DNA of 64,000 nt, from NCBI GenBank assembly GCA_005408345.1, contig SEMN01000041.1:1667501-1731500 (forward strand), given 5' to 3'. Under the pieces are notes generated by a model, which was not told where the DNA came from, did not search any database, and was given only the letters and a program-made list of their open reading frames with translations. The DNA comes from Macquaria australasica (Eukaryota; Chordata; Actinopteri; Centrarchiformes; Percichthyidae). Every line of letters begins with the position of its first letter. Position 1 is the stretch's first letter. Below are positions 24,701 through 36,049 of this stretch, one piece after another. A program made the position numbers and the translations under genes.

Positions 24701-26574
24701 AGCCAGATAGAGTTGGTTGAGACAGAAGCACACCATATGGATGGCTGTGTCTGGCTGTGGTTGGTTGTCTTATTTATTAGCTCTGCCAGGTTGGTTGCCA
24801 CATTCATTTCATGCCTGTGTTACTCCACCTGCTTCTTCAGGTTGAAGCTGCTGATTTTAAGTAGCTCTATAGTCGGGGAACACTTGCTTTCCCTCAAACT
24901 GCAGAAAAAAAATTAATAATGCAATGTCAATGTGGTGTTTATTGTAATTTCAAGTGATTAATAATATGTTTAAATTTTTTGTATTAGCTTTAAGCTTTTG
25001 ATCTTGTGCACACACTTTCCTTTTGATCTCACATATTCCCTTTTCAGATATTCTGAGTTGTATCGTTGAATACAGATGTGCTTTGATATAACCACAAAAT
25101 CCTGATTTGAGCAGCAGAGTCACAACATAACTAAAGGTGGCAAAAACACAGCAGTGCGGCACTGACTAATATTGACTTACATCATGTTCCCTGGCATGTT
25201 AGTTATTGCCATTTCTCACCAGTGTTCCTTGCAGTTACTCATCATAATGTCAATCGCCTCTGAGTCACTGATTGATTGAAGGAGAATTTGTTAGAGTGAA
25301 AATAAGAATGTATTAGGACTAAATATATTGACTATGACAGCCCTCCGTTTCCAAAATAAGACAAAGAAAATATCCGGGTATTGGATTTGAGTTGCATACA
25401 AATCAGACTCACACATCTGTTGTGTCACATACTAAGAAAATTGGGTCTGGACAAGTTCGGCCCTGGCCAGAAAGGTTGAGTTGTTTGTAAATTGCTAGCG
25501 ACAAACCAAACTGAAGGGTGGTGGTGGAGTCTAGTGGCTCGAGAGAGGAGAGGAGTAAAGTGAGGAGTCTGACCTCTTGGCCAATCAGTGAGGATCAGTT
25601 TGGAGGGGAGGAGAGGCTCTCGGCTGCAAGCTTCTTCTCTCATATTGAAAACAAACCCTGGACAAAGAATTAAGCCCAGCCTCAAGCATCCAAAAAATAA
25701 GTCACGCCGTAAGATTTGACACAAGCATTAAATCTGGACCCAAAATCTGTTTTTTCTCCTTTGCAGGTTTCCATAAATAAGAGAAACTGCAATGGAGAAA
25801 GTGTGTCTGAGAACTGAATCCCCATTTGGCCTCTTTCTGTGCCTGCAACCTGTCCAAAAGATTGTCTGAGTCCATGATCCAGGTGCTCAACCCTAGTCTC
25901 GTCTCATGGTCCGTCAAAACCCACTGGGGAAGCAGCTCTCCCCTCTTTTTTTTTTCTTTTATTCCTTTCCCAATATCAAACAGACAGCCACTACTAAAAG
26001 ATTCATGCATGTGGACTTTGGGTCATTAAAGAATGATCCACAGCAAAGCTGTTTTTCACCCTCATAATGAAATCCAATATTCATGAAATGGATTTTCCTC
26101 TCTGCTCTCCCACTCACTCTAGCCACAGATGTGTGTTTGCTGGTGTATTTAGTCTGTGTTTGCACAGCCTTGTTAGGCAAGCACGGGTTAATGGTATCCT
26201 AAAGGAGCATTTTCGGGCCACCCAGTTAATTACACAGGGTTGACAGATGACCTTGCCATACATTACCTGTGTAAAGCAACACAGAGTTAGGGCATATCTG
26301 GGCTTTTCTAAGATTGGGGTCAGAGTAAAGACCAGTTAATCAGCTTTGTTTATGCAAGTACAGCACTCACCACACAGAGCTTCCAGTTAGAGGTAGCAAG
26401 ACAACATAATCAGATTGGTACATGTGTATCTGAAACCTACACTATGCAAATTTTGACATTAAAATAATAAAAAAAAAAAAAAAAATACCTCATCGTTTCT
26501 GACCCTGCTTGTGCACATTTTCAATCTTGTATTGTTGAAAACATTGTGGTGGTTAATAATTATTGATAGTAATA

Positions 26575-26850
26575 CAACTTCTTTACATAGGACATTTCAT
26601 ACAAACAGATGCAATACAACTTGACTCACAAAAAGATAGATGCAAAAAGCAGAAACATTAAAAACAAAGCAGAAAAGATAGAGACAACAAATAAAAGATA
26701 TTTAAAAATGAAAAAAAGTAACAGTAAATTGATAACGATTAATACTATGGACGAGGTAAACTACAGCAAAAGTTTTCTGATAAAAGCGAGTAAGTTGTGG
26801 ATGAAGTGCGCATGTCACCATCTGATGGTTTATAACGTGTCATTTTGAAG
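26575..26850 (-). mobile_element. Degraded L2-like LINE 3' end, reverse orientation
   Basis: The minus-strand reading contains TATGAAATGTCCTATGTAAA followed by GAAGTTGTATT (about 26575-26610). This matches the TATGAAAGGTGCTATATAAATAAAG-like terminus of L2-type LINEs and derived elements that are common in teleosts. The adjoining A-rich + strand (T-rich on the minus strand) at 26610-26730 fits their 3' UTR. No coding part is preserved. Confidence 0.5.
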
Positions 26851-29800
26851 TCAGTACATTGTGTTTTTGGTTGCCACCGTGTCATTTTTGGGAAATGAAG
26901 CAGCCAGATGGAGCAGGCAGAGTCAATGTTTACAGTAGGTGAAACCTAAATCCACTGAAAGACGACTTATCAGTCACCGGTTGTCTTACCCTATATCAGT
27001 TTATTTCTTTTGATCCTATTATTTAGGGGGGTTTTTTTTGTTGCACCATGAGCTGTCATGTGATTACCTCCAGATCCTATTTCAAAATGTAATAATTTCT
27101 CATATTGACTTTTGAAATGTGTTTCTACCCAAACAAACCTTAAATTAAGTCTAAATACAACAACACTTTTAAATGCTGTCTGTATCAGCCTTCCCTCACC
27201 TTTACTGGTGTAGCTCCAGTTTGTGAAAACAGGTTTGCATACAGTAGAATTTGATTTCCTGCATGTATGAGGATCAAATAATCGAACAACATGACTCAGA
27301 CATTAACAGACACACGTTCCTCCCCACTCACAACACTTGATATCCCCAGTCCAGACAACACAATGTAATAACCCTCCTGTAATACCAAGGGACCCAAGTA
27401 AAGATCCTTCCTCTAATAAACCTGTAATACACTCTGGCACTGGAGTTGTTCTGGATCTGACCACTAGATGGCATTAGCTTAAAAATTCAACCAATTTTTT
27501 TGACACTTGAGTCAAACATATGAAGGCAGAACTGGTTAATAAACATGTGAAATTATTAATTTATGTTGCCAATTTCCATTTTCCCATTCTTCCTCACCTG
27601 TGCTGGCCTTTACGGATGCTGGTTACCTCAGCCTCAGGCTAGACAGTGGACAGCTCATCAGTATGGGTGACAAGAGTTGGGGTGGGACCCTCACCTGACT
27701 TTGGGGAAAGAGGGTGGAAAAGATTAAAAGCTTAAAGTTAGTTCAGTTAAAAATAATTTGCTTCTGTAGGTATAAAATGGCTTTGTAGCCCTAATTTAAT
27801 TTCTAGGGTTAGCAGTCATACTAGATTTAAAATAAAAGCAAGTGAGTGACACCAGTGTTGATACCCCAGGGCAGTATTGGTGGTTGAATATTCATGAAGT
27901 CATATGGGGGACTGTGTTCAAAAATGCCAAAAAACCAAAGGGAATTATGTGATGCAAGACTTCCTGCTATACTGAATTAAGGCAGAATATGTAAAATCTG
28001 GAATCTCTGTGATTAAAATACCACTATCATCACTGGCATCAGTAGCAATTTTAATCAAGTCATCTTTTTTTTGTCATATCATCAAGACATTATGCCACAT
28101 TTGATCCTCACCACCTTCATTATGATAACCACCAACACTGTTATCATCAACACTGATAATCAGCCGAATCTTTCCTCCCCATCTTCTCACTGTTATCTCC
28201 ATCTTTATCACTGCTGCTAATTCCCAGCATCACAATTGGGTCTCTGTGGCACAATTGTGTTTTGTTGTCACAGCGAGTCAGTGTTTTTTTTTTTTTACCA
28301 CAATTACATACTCCACTGAAGCAAAGGAGGTAATCCTTTCTCTCACTGTCTTTGATTATATTTCATTGCACTCATTCTTTAACACCAACCCCCCTCCCCC
28401 CCTCAACGCATCCTCCTCTCGAATCTGCAGCAACCTCCAGATGTGGACATCTGTTCTGACCTCGTCTGCGTCACTGAATGTCTTTTTTAAAACCTGTTTC
28501 CTTGTTTCTCTCTTAGTTTCTCTTCTAAAGTCCCTTTCTGTGCCTTTGGGTGTTCCTCTCTCAGCCCATCTGCTCCCTGCTGCTTTTTCATTCAATTTTG
28601 CTCCTCTTCATTCTTATGTGCTGGATCTCTGTTGCCCTTTCCCTCTCACTGTGTCATAAACTGTGAGACTGCTGTGTAGCACCAGGTGTACTTCTCTGCA
28701 TGGAGCTGTTTGGGGTGTGTAACAGGGGTACGGACGCTTGAATTGGAGGGTGTGGAGGGGATGGAGTGTGTTTGTGTATACATGTGTTTGTACACATTTG
28801 TATAGCCGTCATGCACACGTGTACATGTGCACATGTGTTAACCAGGCCTATTCTCAGTGTGAATCCAAGTGAATCTAGAATCCTGAAAGGAGGACTGATC
28901 AGGAGGTCTGTGGTTGTGCATGCGCACTGGAGTATTCATACGTGTGTATGATACATGCATGTGTGTGACAAGAGAAGGACAGGTCACGTCTGTGATACCT
29001 GAGGCTTTGAGTGCAGGAGGAGGCAGAGTTAAAAGGTCAACCCAAGGAAAGAACTCGTCCTCCTATAAAGCATGAGTCACCACAGAAAGTGGAAGCCAGC
29101 GGAGGGTCCAGTGCAATGTGCACCACCCACCCCCTGAGGGGACCTCCACCCACAGGGACAAACACCTCGTTATCTCCTTCATCGTTATCTCTGTTACTGT
29201 CGTCCACACTTCCACTGCTGTCACTGTGAGGGAGAATAAAGTCGTCACACCCACACACACGGTAGCGGGAAGGGGAGTGCTTGCTCCATTAACAAGTGTT
29301 TTCTAATTGGCTCTGAGCACTGACAGACAGCCACGCTCTGAACAAGAACAAGAGCTTTCTATAAATACAGTCTAACAGGCTTGCTTCGCCCCAACCTGAA
29401 GTGTACTGAGAGGAATGCACACCTGTCTTCACACAGGCACACACTTACACACACACGAAGCACAAGTTAGACAAACAAGTGAATAAATCAGAGCCTGAAT
29501 AAATCGGCAGATCTGGATATGTATTTTTTTTACCTCCTCTTTTCTTTTGCCTCATCCGTTCCTGCTTTCTGCTTGATCTTTCAGCCTCAACAGGAAAAGA
29601 GAAATTGAATTAAAAAGTGCTTTTGATATCTCTTCCTTGCTGCAGATAAATAAAATGATCACACTCTGTCAACAGGATGACTTCACCTTCCTCCTTCCAT
29701 CTCTTTGCCCCCACCTCCTATCCCACCCTTCTCCTCTGATTGGAATCTGGAAACCCATTTGCTGTCTTGCTCTCAGACCCAACTCAGGCCGTGTCAGGTA

Positions 29801-30008
29801 GTCTGCGCACGTCCCCCTCAGTGCTTCTCCCCTCATCCCCCTCCCTCTCTCCTCCCTTCCCTTTTTTCTCTCTTATTGCTCTCTCCTTTCGTCTTTATCC
29901 CCCCGCCGTCTGCTGCAGGCTCTGTGGAGAATTTGCCCAAATTACCTGTCATACTGGCAGCTACGTGTAAATAAGCCCGGAAAGTGTGTCGCTTTCTCGG
30001 TGTTCCAC

Positions 30009-30056
30009 CTCCCTCCCTCCCCCCTTCTACCCCCACCCCCCACACCCCACCCCACC
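30009..30056 (-). other. Minus-strand G-quadruplex-forming tract
   Basis: The + strand carries eight or so C-runs of three to six bases separated by one to five bases (CCCTCCCTCCCCCC, then CCCCCACCCCCC and CCCCACCCC blocks). The minus strand therefore matches the G3+N1-7 quadruplex pattern several times over. On the + strand it would also act as a polypyrimidine tract or i-motif. Confidence 0.7.
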
Positions 30057-32906
30057 TTGACGCTATCTCATCTCACTTCAAACCGCCATCCCCCTTCTTT
30101 TCAATCCATCACATCTTTACCCCATTTTTTTTTCTTCTTGCCCTCAACCTCAATCTCCCCTTGCTGTTTATACCTACTTCTCTCTTTCTCTGTCTCTCTC
30201 AGTTTGCCAACAAAGTCTTTGTGATTCTTTCTAGTGGGGAAAATGAGTTTGTTACAGACTCTGTGGGAGATACAGCATGCAGAGAAACAGGACATTGACT
30301 ACCCGTCATTTAGCCTCGGGGCTTAGTGAATTAGAAATTGCAGCCTTTGGTCCACTGTCCTGCTATCGCCAAACAGCTTTAAGTGGTGGGGGTATGGGGG
30401 CAGGAGGGAGGAGGTGTGTTGCAAGCACTTATCAATGAACAAAGGGCAGGTGCATGTCTGTTAAGATGTACCGACATGATGCAGCAAATGTTCATCCTAT
30501 GTACTGTTTTTTTTACTTGTGCAGGCGTACAACTCTGTTTAATGGTGGTTGTTCTGGTGTTGTTAGTCAAGGTGGGTGGAGGTGGAGATGTGCGAGCGAG
30601 GTCAGGGCCAAGCTCTCAGTTCAATTTCTGCTTCGGAAGGTGTAATCATCTCTCACCCAGGGGTTACAGGTGCAAAGACTGTGATTTGGAGGGACGGAAG
30701 CGGAGGCAAAACCTGGAGGAGGATGTTGTAGCAAAGTGGAAAGCGATAAGGAGGAGGACATGGATAGAGGGAGCTCTTAAACCTTGTCCAGGTAACAGAG
30801 CCGGGCTCCCACCAGCCATCTTGTAAAATTTATTGAGGGCCCACGTCTCTCAAAATTGTAACCCAATAGGGATGTGTCATCCTGATAAATGAAGAGTGTT
30901 CTGGGTTATTTCTGGGGTTTTTTTAAGGAGCCTGTCGGGAGCAAACACTCCTTATTCAAGGACAGAGGTTTTTAAAAGCTGGACTACTTCATTTATCAAA
31001 ATGCAGTGTCAATTTCATGTCTTCAGACTGATTCAGTAGGGGCCAACAGAGCTGGAAATCACCAGGGTTTGCCTACACAAATCCAGGAAACCACCTCCGC
31101 CTCTGAAATTCTCTTATCCTGAAGTCCAAAAGCCCACTTTCAGTTATCATTCAGCCTAGGATTTCATGCTGTGCCTCTCTTTGTGATCAGATAATTCATA
31201 CATTTGTTCTTCTTTTACACCTTTTGTGGGGACCATGATTGTGAGGCTCCGGCTAAGGTTTGCAAAGATGATAGCACCTGTTAGCTAAAGAGGGCTCAAT
31301 CATGAGCAGTCACGCATCACCTCACCGCGATCCCACCATGTGGGAAAGAGGGCAAGATATGCACACTGGGCCCAAGCTGCAGTGGGGAAGCAGTGTAGCT
31401 CACCTAATTGGAGATGGCCTGCAGCTCTGGTGAAATATATACGGAGAAGAAGGAGGGGATAAAACATGGGCAGGTAGAAGATCAAGATCTCAGAGCATCC
31501 TTTGCATGTATGTGTTTCTCTGAGGGTATGCAACATAGAGCTTCTGCACAAACATATGGATGCAAAAGCACATACACATACATATCCTTCCACAAACTAA
31601 TGCTAATCCATGAGCAGTAATGTAATATATGCATAGCAGTCCCCTGAGGCGTGGCACATCATGAGGAAAGAAAGCTAAGAGAGAAATTCCTCCTTCTAGT
31701 GAATCTTATTAGCATACCTGTTGGAGCAACGCACCTCAGGGCCTTTTTTCACGTTTGCAGTTTTCTCATACATAGAGGAGGGAGGAGATAGAGGTGGGCG
31801 AGCATGTGTGGAGGTACGTTGAAAGAAAACAACAGACACAGTTCCCCTGCTGGACCATCTCTTATACCTGTGCAGCTTTTTCTTTGAACTTAAAAGACAA
31901 CAGTGGATCTAAAAGGCAACAAAGGGTAGTGGGGTTTGTGAATTCCAACCTACTGCAGCTCCAGACTCACACACAAACTGATTACATATAATAGTGTGTT
32001 GCAGGCAGTGTCTTAAGATTTTTCTTTTGGGGCTACCCTCCGCTCACATTAGTCCAGTACCTCTGCCAGTCAGTCAGCCAGGCTGGGCAGAGAAGCAACA
32101 GAGAGGACGTTGGAAACTGTGACAGCAAACTGAGATAGACGCCTTTGATCAGCACAGCTTTGTGACTCCACACAGCCCTATTTACTCTGGTCTCACTGAC
32201 ACACAGCTGCCCTATTGTCACAGAGCACGGAGAGGCCTCAGGACCCTCCTCTATGGCCCACTGTTAGTTTGACAAGCTGAAGCCAGGCTTGATTTCTCCC
32301 ACGGCTAGTGTGCCAAAGAATATCCACAGAACAAAAGCCCAAACAAACATTCCCAATTAAAAAGCATTCATGAAAATGTGGGAGCTGGAGAGAAAAAATA
32401 TTCTATCAGCATATTGTGCACCATTACGGTGTACGAATAAGGAAGCATGCTTTTCCTAATGAGCTCAGGATAAAATTCCCCACCATGCCATGTTGGCTTT
32501 TCATGGCTTGATTTCACATCCATTTAACCGCCCCCTCACAGCAAATGGGCTTGAGAATTTATGCTTTTCTACGACAGTGGTGCTATCAAAGCGGAAAGCT
32601 GCCTTTGGATGGGAGAAGAGATAATAAAAGGGGTGTACGACTGGATCAATACCACAGCACTCGCTTGTGTTCAGCCAACAGCATAAAGGTGTAACAGGGA
32701 TTGAAGTGCTTGAGCCAGATGGCAAGAAGACAAGGTCTTGTAAAAGAGTTTTGTAGGTTTAATTTTGTTTCCATTTCCTGAAAGACTAATTTAGGTGCAC
32801 GCAGCCAGGAAATTTTTGGCTTTTTTGAAACGGCACTGCATTATGTTCACGCTCTGCTGCTGTTTGGTTGAATGTCTTCTTTTTTTTTTCTCTCCATTTG
32901 ATCTTT

Positions 32907-32930
32907 TTTGTTTGTTTGTTTGTTTGTTTT
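32907..32930. repeat. (TTTG)n microsatellite
   Basis: Five to six TTTG units in a T-rich stretch. Confidence 0.9.
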
Positions 32931-35386
32931 CTTTTCACTCGTGTACGCAGGACACAGACACCAAGGCGGAGCTGGATCACATACAGCTTTGGCTCTCCAA
33001 AGCTGATTGAATTCCTAAGCCCATTTCCCTTCAGAAAGGGAACGAGAGAAAGCAAAAATGATGCATCTCCCAGGCGCTCCAAGACTCTCTTCTGCCGTTT
33101 CATTCTCTTCCCAGTTTTAACTGTGAAACAAAATCTCAAGCTCAGATTGAATGATATGACCTGCTTATTACCTCTGCTGTTGTTCTTAAGATAAACAGGA
33201 GCTTCTTTTTTTCAGCTGTGAAAGTAAAAACACAACTTTCATTTGATTTCCTCCGCAAACCTAATTTGAACTTTTAAAAAAAGGACAAGCTGAGAGAGGC
33301 CAGGGTTTTGAGTTATTGATTTCTGCATATTTCCTCGAAGGGAATGCTTTGCAGCTGTACAAATGAGCACATAATGGTATCCCCATGATGCATTTTGATT
33401 GGATTACTCCAGGATCCAGGAAGATGCCTGCTCAATATGTTGGCAGTGCAGTGAGAAGAGAGTAAGTGGACATGCTCAGATTGGGATTGACTTGGCAGCC
33501 CGCGTTACTGGAGCGCTTGTTACTCACCAGTCTTTCCCCGGCCGCCAAATTATCCTGAAAACCCAAGCAAATTAACCCTAATGTCCGTCTTAAGAGCTCG
33601 CTTGAGTGTGTTTGTGCAGCACAGTCCAACAAATGCGTCATCTATGGTGAGTTGTGGTGGAATTCTCAGAGAAATTGTTGTTGCAGTCGGCTACGCCATT
33701 TAATGATAGTGAATCTCCTACAGGATGTACATCTGCAAGGACTATTAGTCATGCTTCTGTTTTTTTTTTTCTTCATACAAATGACACATAAGGGCAATTC
33801 TGTTTGATGTGATTCCCCAGGCAGATTAGCGCTGCAGCTCAGTGGGAGACCAAAGCCTGTCCACCGTAGCCTTCCTTCGCTGCTAAGAGAGGTCGTGGAG
33901 CTGCCACAGAAGAATGGCTGCGGCCCCGTCAACCCCCTTACATTTTATTAGGAATAAAACTGAGTAGGAAGAAGAGGAAAAATAAAGAGAGTGGAGAATG
34001 GGGAGAAAGAAAGACAGAGGGAGAATAATAGGAGTATTTGTACTAATGGAGACAAGAAGTCATGGCAGTGTCAAGGGAAAACACTTTGCTTATGATGGAA
34101 ACACTGAAGAGTATTGTTAGCCTTTGTGGAGAGTAGTGCAAATGAGAGTTAGGGGCGAAAAAAAGGATTGGTGGTAGGGGGATAATGAGGTGGTCAGAGT
34201 TGAAAAGACAGCCACACATTGTACTGTGTGGTGAGATACAGATACAGAGGTAAGCTCAATTCATGTATTATTGCTGACGGTATTGATTGAGCTGGGAAGG
34301 CAGAAAAAAAGAGAACTACTGACTGTCTTGAAACCAAGTACTGATGGATGGGAGGATGACGAATATTCAGACGAATGAAGCGTTCATGCTCCACAGTGAA
34401 CAACATCCGAGAGTGAGTATTCGGAGCAGTTTATATAGTTCATCCTAACTTTGTAAACGGCATCCCTGCAATAGGTTTACATAAGGGAGTCGTTGTTAGC
34501 CCTTTAGGTTAGAGGCAGATGATCTACTAACAGAATGATTGTCATCAACACTCCCAGGGAGGGCAAACTGCATGTTTACCATCGCTGATTGTTTTTTGAA
34601 TGACTAATACAGGCAAATACAAAATGGTTGTTGTTGTCTGTACCACTTTCCCCCCACAGGCCACAACCTCTCACAGAGGCAATTAGAAAGCGAGCAAAGA
34701 CGTAGACATGCGAACAGAGGGAGTTGCACGTCTGGCTCCCTCTCCCCCCGGGGGAAAAACCACTGTCTGTGACCTTGAGCAAGGTACGCAATTTTCAGTC
34801 AGTGAGCATGTGACAAGTGCAGCAATTGCGTTGAACAGAGAGTCTTATCAACGTGGGAGTCATCTCATCAAGCTGACATGCAGATAATAATATGGCTGAA
34901 ATAGGAGAAAGACAAAATGTTTGGGAAGAAAAGCTTTTGGCTCAGCATGTCTGTCTGCGAATGGGCTCTCGTCCTTGGCCCCAGCCATGGTTTAGTGCAT
35001 GTTTGTGTTGATTCTCTGTGTAATTATGTGAAGACCTGCAACGTGCCCGACGACGTGTTTCGATTGTGTTTGCGTGCGTGCCTGTGTGACTCTGCGCGTG
35101 AGCGATCTGTGGCTAGAGCCATCCCTCAGGTGTCTGATATCTGATCGCCTGGATTGATCGGCCCAAGGAGAGCATGACATTCAGCTCGTACTATCATGCC
35201 ACAAGCTCACCCAATAAGGCTGTGAAGCAACGGAGGTAGAGCCCTTTGTTACAGAAAGTTAATTAGGCCTGCTCGAACAGCACAAGTGAAAAAAAAAGAG
35301 AAAAAGACAGGGTAGCTACTAGGAGTTGTGTTGATTTCCCAGCAGTGGATGACTGTACGATGGTGCTTTCCAAAGCCATGATCCGA

Positions 35387-35406
35387 GGGGGGGGAGGGGG
35401 GGGAGG
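35387..35406 (+). other. G8-A-G8 homopurine run
   Basis: Eight Gs (35387-35394), A, eight Gs (35396-35403), A, GG. It can fold as a G-quadruplex and is a likely site of sequencing or replication slippage. It lies beside GC-rich sequence at 35430-35500. Confidence 0.85.
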
Positions 35407-35899
35407 TTCCCTCTTTCTGCTGTAAGGCGAGTCCCCGGGGATGCCAGCTCCGTCTTCAGACGAGACGCAGAGGCTTTTAGTAGGGCTCCAGGCAGCACAG
35501 GTGGTGCCCCTGCATGCATTGATCTCTCAGTGCTTTTACTATAGGGAGTGTCATTCGTGTCAATGGAATACAGCCAGGCATGGCTATAAGACATAGTGCA
35601 TTAGAAGCACATAGTGGAGGCTGCGCACGGAATATACGTCATTGCTGTCAATACATCTTTATGTCAAATGAATACTGCATGAAATGCTGACTTTACTAAT
35701 GGAATTTAATGGTCCAAGATAGTGTACAGTACTTTGAACTTAATGAATGCATCACAGCAAATCTCAGGATTCCAGGATGACATGATCTTACAAATATTAC
35801 CTATCCATTCATTATATGATACATTTAAAACAATGTTTAAACATTTCATGTTCTCCTCTGCCCTTGACTGAATTAAGCACCCTTAAGCAGGCCATTATC

Positions 35900-36040
35900 T
35901 CTTACATCCTCTTAATTTACTTGTTTTGATCTTTTTAACTTGTGTTTTTAATGTCTTATGCTATATTTCTTATTCCTCCTTATTTTCTTTAACGTAAGGC
36001 ACTTAGAAATGCATTTGAAATACACTTGACCTTGCCTTAC
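35900..36040 (+). mobile_element. Degraded L2-like LINE 3' end
   Basis: T-rich sequence with a TTTTTAACTTGTGTTTTTAATG segment leads to AAGGCACTTAGAAATGCATT, AATACACTTGACCTTGCCTT and the end near 36040. It follows the order T-rich 3' UTR, then AAGCACTTTGAATTGCATTT-like block, then ACTTGCCTTGCC tail known in teleost L2-type elements. It is a 5'-truncated fossil without coding sequence. Confidence 0.6.
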
Positions 36041-36049
36041 AAGGCACAT

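Larger units (their letters stand above)
17561..26560. other. Intronic sequence with microsatellites
   Basis: No supported gene. Besides the listed microsatellites it contains a purine-rich region at 19360-19670 with a duplicated motif (see findings), and AT-rich unique sequence at 20440-24300. The segment at about 23400-23860 looks like a conserved non-coding element. A poly-A stretch of about 20 bases lies near 26466-26485 and may mark the end of an old retroposed copy, but no source sequence is recognisable. Confidence 0.45.
27000..35850. other. Intronic sequence, no supported gene
   Basis: Contains C-rich and pyrimidine-rich segments (28380-28650 and 29680-30200) that produce long low-complexity frames, including a 147-codon frame at 30383-30826 with no recognisable family. 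A (TTTG)n run lies at 32907-32930 and purine-rich DNA at 33955-34040. G-rich tracts are listed separately. No exon or RNA gene is recognisable. Confidence 0.45.

Noticed and set aside
30383..30826. 147-codon + strand frame with a hydrophobic segment
   Set aside because: The start is in ordinary intronic sequence. The hydrophobic part is followed by an unrelated charged stretch. No family resemblance, no promoter and no splice context were found.
34758..34791. GACCTTGAGCAAGGTACGCA, similar to the CCTTGAGCAAGGCACTTAA word of fish tRNA-SINE tails
   Set aside because: Only about 20 bases match and no tRNA-like head lies upstream, so a chance match or a very decayed fragment cannot be told apart.
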